Assembly (NCBI GenBank): GCA_021646465.1
Contig: SOET01000003.1
Coordinates: forward strand, 62,001 to 126,000
Origin: Candidatus Kuenenia hertensis
GTDB taxonomy: Bacteria; Planctomycetota; Brocadiia; Brocadiales; Brocadiaceae
Direction of reading: 5' to 3'
Length of the DNA: 64,000 nt
Both the position numbers and the translations under genes were made by a program. The notes beneath the pieces are model-generated. The model searched no databases and was not told the DNA's origin. It worked only from the letters and a program-made list of their open reading frames with translations. This document shows, in pieces, positions 61,684-64,000 of the stretch (within the stretch, counting starts at the first letter, position 1; the number at the start of each line of letters is the position of its first letter).

Positions 61684-64000
61684 ATGAAGGAACAGATTGT
61701 GACCAACGTCAATACCGCACCTGAAAAGGAGAATGATAAAGAAATCCTCAATGAAATTTTCCTTGCAAAATACACGCAAGGACAAAACAGAAAAAATTCC
61801 CTCCTCCAGTTTGGGCTACAGAATCCAAAACAATTGTTGGCTAATTGCACACCTACCTCCAGAGAAGAGGCAATAACAAAATTTGCAGTTCAACTCCTCC
61901 GTGATGCCCGGCAAGAGAAAATGCCCCTTGCCGGGATGAAGAAAAAGACGGATGATGCCCTGAAAATCCTTTTTGCCTTTTACAAAGAAAAACGGGGCAA
62001 TGTATCTCCGGAAACCTTGATCCTTATTGCAGAGGCGTATTATCTTGCCAGCGTTGCTATCCTCCCCAAGGGAATAACCATACCCGAAAAGAAAAAGGAG
62101 GCGTTAAGTAAAGGCATCGAATTCATCAACCGTGCGATTCGCGCGATTGATCTATTAAAGAATTCTTCGCCAGCGACGGTATCAACTGAAGAGGCGTCAT
62201 CCCAGGCAAGGTCGAATTCGTCTACCGGAGCGGAGCATCTCACACCGTCGCCCCCAGCGAAGACAAATTCGTCATCCCGAGCAGAAATAAATTCGTCATC
62301 CCGAGCGGAGTCGAGGGAAGAAGCCTTCAGAATCAAGAGCCTGCTCTCTATAGAAAAGAATCGCATTGATAGGCATAATTGTGACGATGATACACTTAAA
62401 AATATACTGAAAGAAGCAGTTGCAAATGGATGTTGTAAATATAACGAAAAGAAAGAGGACGTCCTCATTGCCGTCCGTCTTTGTGAATTAGGGGAAAATG
62501 TGGCGGTAGAGACGCATTGCCATGCGTCTCCAATTAAGTTGAATGACATAAAGGCAAACTACCTCCAAAGGACAAAGCTTTACTATTTTCTTAATAAAGA
62601 CAATGACAATACGCTGAAATATATGAATAAATGCATAAATTTACTGAAATACAGATATCTCTCACATCGCCTCTGGGACGAGACAGTGGGTTTTATCGAA
62701 AGGTTAATGCTGGATAAAAGTTCACTATGGAAGAATTTTGCGTTAGGGGCGTATGAGGCATGCAGGAAGCAGGAATCAAAGACGGGTATATTACGCCTTC
62801 GGTGGTATTGGTCACGACGAGGGGATCTGTATGATATGGCCTTTTTAGCAGCAAAAAAAAATGGTGATAAGATGAGAATGGCGGAGATAAGCGATTCGCT
62901 CAAGAGCCGCACTTCGCTGCGTCTGTCTGCATTGCAGAAAATAAAGGGGGAAGATAATAGAATCAAAGAATTCTATGACAACATTGAAAAAAATTATACG
63001 AATAGTTATGTAAAAGGTTCGACCGATGAGGCAGAACTCTCTGAAGAAATTGGGAAAAAGCCTCCGGAAAAAATTGATTATACAAACGTGCCGAAGGGCT
63101 GGGTGGTCATTCACTTTTACCTGAATCAACTGGAAGGAATGGGATATGCTATTTTGTATGACAAGGAAGCAGATACCTGGCAGTACAAGGATTTCCCTTA
63201 TAAAGAACTCTTTAATGCATTCATTACCTGGCAGACAAATTATTCTCTGTACAAAGAAGGGGCGGCCAGGTATCTTGTGGAGCTTTGCAGAACGATCGGC
63301 AGTGCCATGCCCTTCCTTTTTGAGAACGACTTTATTCCGCCTGAAAAAGATGTGCTCTTTATCCCCCACGACTTTTTGCACCGCCTGCCATTGCACGGGG
63401 CGATTAAAGAAGAGACAAATGAGGTATTCCTCCAAAAATGTGCGTGTTGTTACCTTCCGGCATGGTCATTTGCCGAAGGGAGTCGTGCTGAGCAGGAGAA
63501 TGCTGACCAGAGTTGCGCCGGGCAGAGTCTTGATGAACAGAGTAATGCTGAGCACATTCCCTCCGCTCAGTATAAACTCCGCCGAAGCATGGAGGAGTCC
63601 GCTGTACACAAGCATGTCCTTCTGAAAAATTTCGAGGAACATGATCAGAGGTATTTTAAAGACGTTGTGACAATGGACTGGGATTTAAAGAGAATAGCTG
63701 CATCTCACGAAGACCTTAAAAAAGTAAATTCACCGGAACTCCTCACCATCCTCTGTCATGGAGAGGCGGATATGGTGAATCCTTTCCGGTCAAAACTCAA
63801 ATTGGTGAACGGCGGCATAACCCATCTTGAAATTCTCAAATATGTAAATGGGGTAAAAGACACACAGATCATCCTCGGCGCATGCGAGACAGACCTTGTC
63901 CCGCCCCTTTCCGATGTGATGGACGAACATACGTCCGTTGCTACAGCATTCCTGATAAAGAAAGCAAGGGGGATATTGGGAACGATGTGGGAGGTAGATC
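61684..64000 (+). CDS. CHAT-domain protease resembling TPR-CHAT (Csx29), partial
   Basis: At least 772 codons, open to the window end; no stop seen. The N-terminal part is helical and TPR-like. The C-terminal part is a CHAT (caspase-fold) domain with candidate catalytic His692 in LLTILCHGEADM and Cys734 in LGACETDLVPP. From memory the region DSLKSRTSLRL, PHDFLHRLPLHGA, CHGEADMVNPFRS and GACETD closely resembles Csx29, the protease partner of the type III-E CRISPR effector in Scalindua. No CRISPR array or effector is in this window, so the link is unproven. Three stretches (about 162-214, 272-283 and 599-637) are in-frame pieces of dispersed repeats. Promoter and AAAGGAG support the ATG at 61684. 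Confidence 0.8.
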   Translation, partial: MKEQIVTNVNTAPEKENDKEILNEIFLAKYTQGQNRKNSLLQFGLQNPKQLLANCTPTSREEAITKFAVQLLRDARQEKMPLAGMKKKTDDALKILFAFYKEKRGNVSPETLILIAEAYYLASVAILPKGITIPEKKKEALSKGIEFINRAIRAIDLLKNSSPATVSTEEASSQARSNSSTGAEHLTPSPPAKTNSSSRAEINSSSRAESREEAFRIKSLLSIEKNRIDRHNCDDDTLKNILKEAVANGCCKYNEKKEDVLIAVRLCELGENVAVETHCHASPIKLNDIKANYLQRTKLYYFLNKDNDNTLKYMNKCINLLKYRYLSHRLWDETVGFIERLMLDKSSLWKNFALGAYEACRKQESKTGILRLRWYWSRRGDLYDMAFLAAKKNGDKMRMAEISDSLKSRTSLRLSALQKIKGEDNRIKEFYDNIEKNYTNSYVKGSTDEAELSEEIGKKPPEKIDYTNVPKGWVVIHFYLNQLEGMGYAILYDKEADTWQYKDFPYKELFNAFITWQTNYSLYKEGAARYLVELCRTIGSAMPFLFENDFIPPEKDVLFIPHDFLHRLPLHGAIKEETNEVFLQKCACCYLPAWSFAEGSRAEQENADQSCAGQSLDEQSNAEHIPSAQYKLRRSMEESAVHKHVLLKNFEEHDQRYFKDVVTMDWDLKRIAASHEDLKKVNSPELLTILCHGEADMVNPFRSKLKLVNGGITHLEILKYVNGVKDTQIILGACETDLVPPLSDVMDEHTSVATAFLIKKARGILGTMWEVD

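Noticed and set aside
1-64000. tRNA or rRNA genes
   Set aside because: I saw no cloverleaf or rRNA-like sequence on either strand, though a covariance search was not possible.

Overview
The window is chromosomal DNA from a moderately AT-rich bacterium. I infer a planctomycete, most likely an anammox-type member of the Brocadiales. The clues are a very large secreted PQQ/PKD/C13-like protein, tandem diheme cytochrome c peroxidases, many small intergenic repeats, and a CHAT protease that, from memory, resembles the one in the type III-E CRISPR locus of Scalindua. This is inference; there is no rRNA or tRNA gene to anchor it.

Layout. 1-15.3 kb: end of uvrB, the giant secreted protein, aquaporin, murD, an HDOD protein, a metallo-hydrolase, a GNAT-nitrilase fusion, an OmpA/vWA lipoprotein, DUF2835 and an amidohydrolase. 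15.5-20.0 kb: an integron. A leftward integron integrase is followed by an attI region holding a near-consensus outward promoter, then three rightward cassettes: a restriction-modification pair, a DUF4160/DUF2442 pair and a GNAT acetyltransferase. Each cassette ends in a 7-base core exactly complementary to its own start. 20.1-26.2 kb: a small protein, mfd, pepF and a SLOG/DprA-like protein. 26.5-34.9 kb: a leftward defence-like region with an AlbA_2/ATPase protein, a small Cys/His protein, an SF2 helicase and a possible nuclease. It continues with a REP-type transposase sitting between two gene remnants, and a NotI-like restriction enzyme with a D12-class methylase. 35.3-49.8 kb: two duplicated diheme peroxidases, then housekeeping genes (thiC, an RsuA/RluB-type pseudouridine synthase, recN, truA, a RidA protein, a dynamin-like GTPase, ispF, serS) and a sigma-54 response regulator.

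50-56.2 kb holds a leftward cluster that I do not recognise as a known system: an ExbB/TolQ-like and an ExbD-like protein, a TonB-like anchored protein whose frame is broken or overlapped, and five exported or membrane-anchored coiled-coil or TPR-like proteins. It reads as a dedicated energised envelope machine.

56.8-60.3 kb holds a compact candidate RiPP locus: a P-loop NTPase, a radical SAM/SPASM maturase and, just after it, a 56-residue peptide ending in a Cys-rich tail. A conserved leader sequence recurs upstream of the NTPase and of a neighbouring small gene, and again at 61.0 kb. The window ends inside a CHAT-domain protease resembling TPR-CHAT/Csx29; its own coding sequence contains in-frame pieces of the intergenic repeats.

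Two miniature-element families are scattered through the window. One (TIR GGGAGCATTYCC) has perfect 9-bp target duplications in two of three copies. The other (TIR CTATTCAGCGTAA) has about 6-7 bp duplications in two of three copies.
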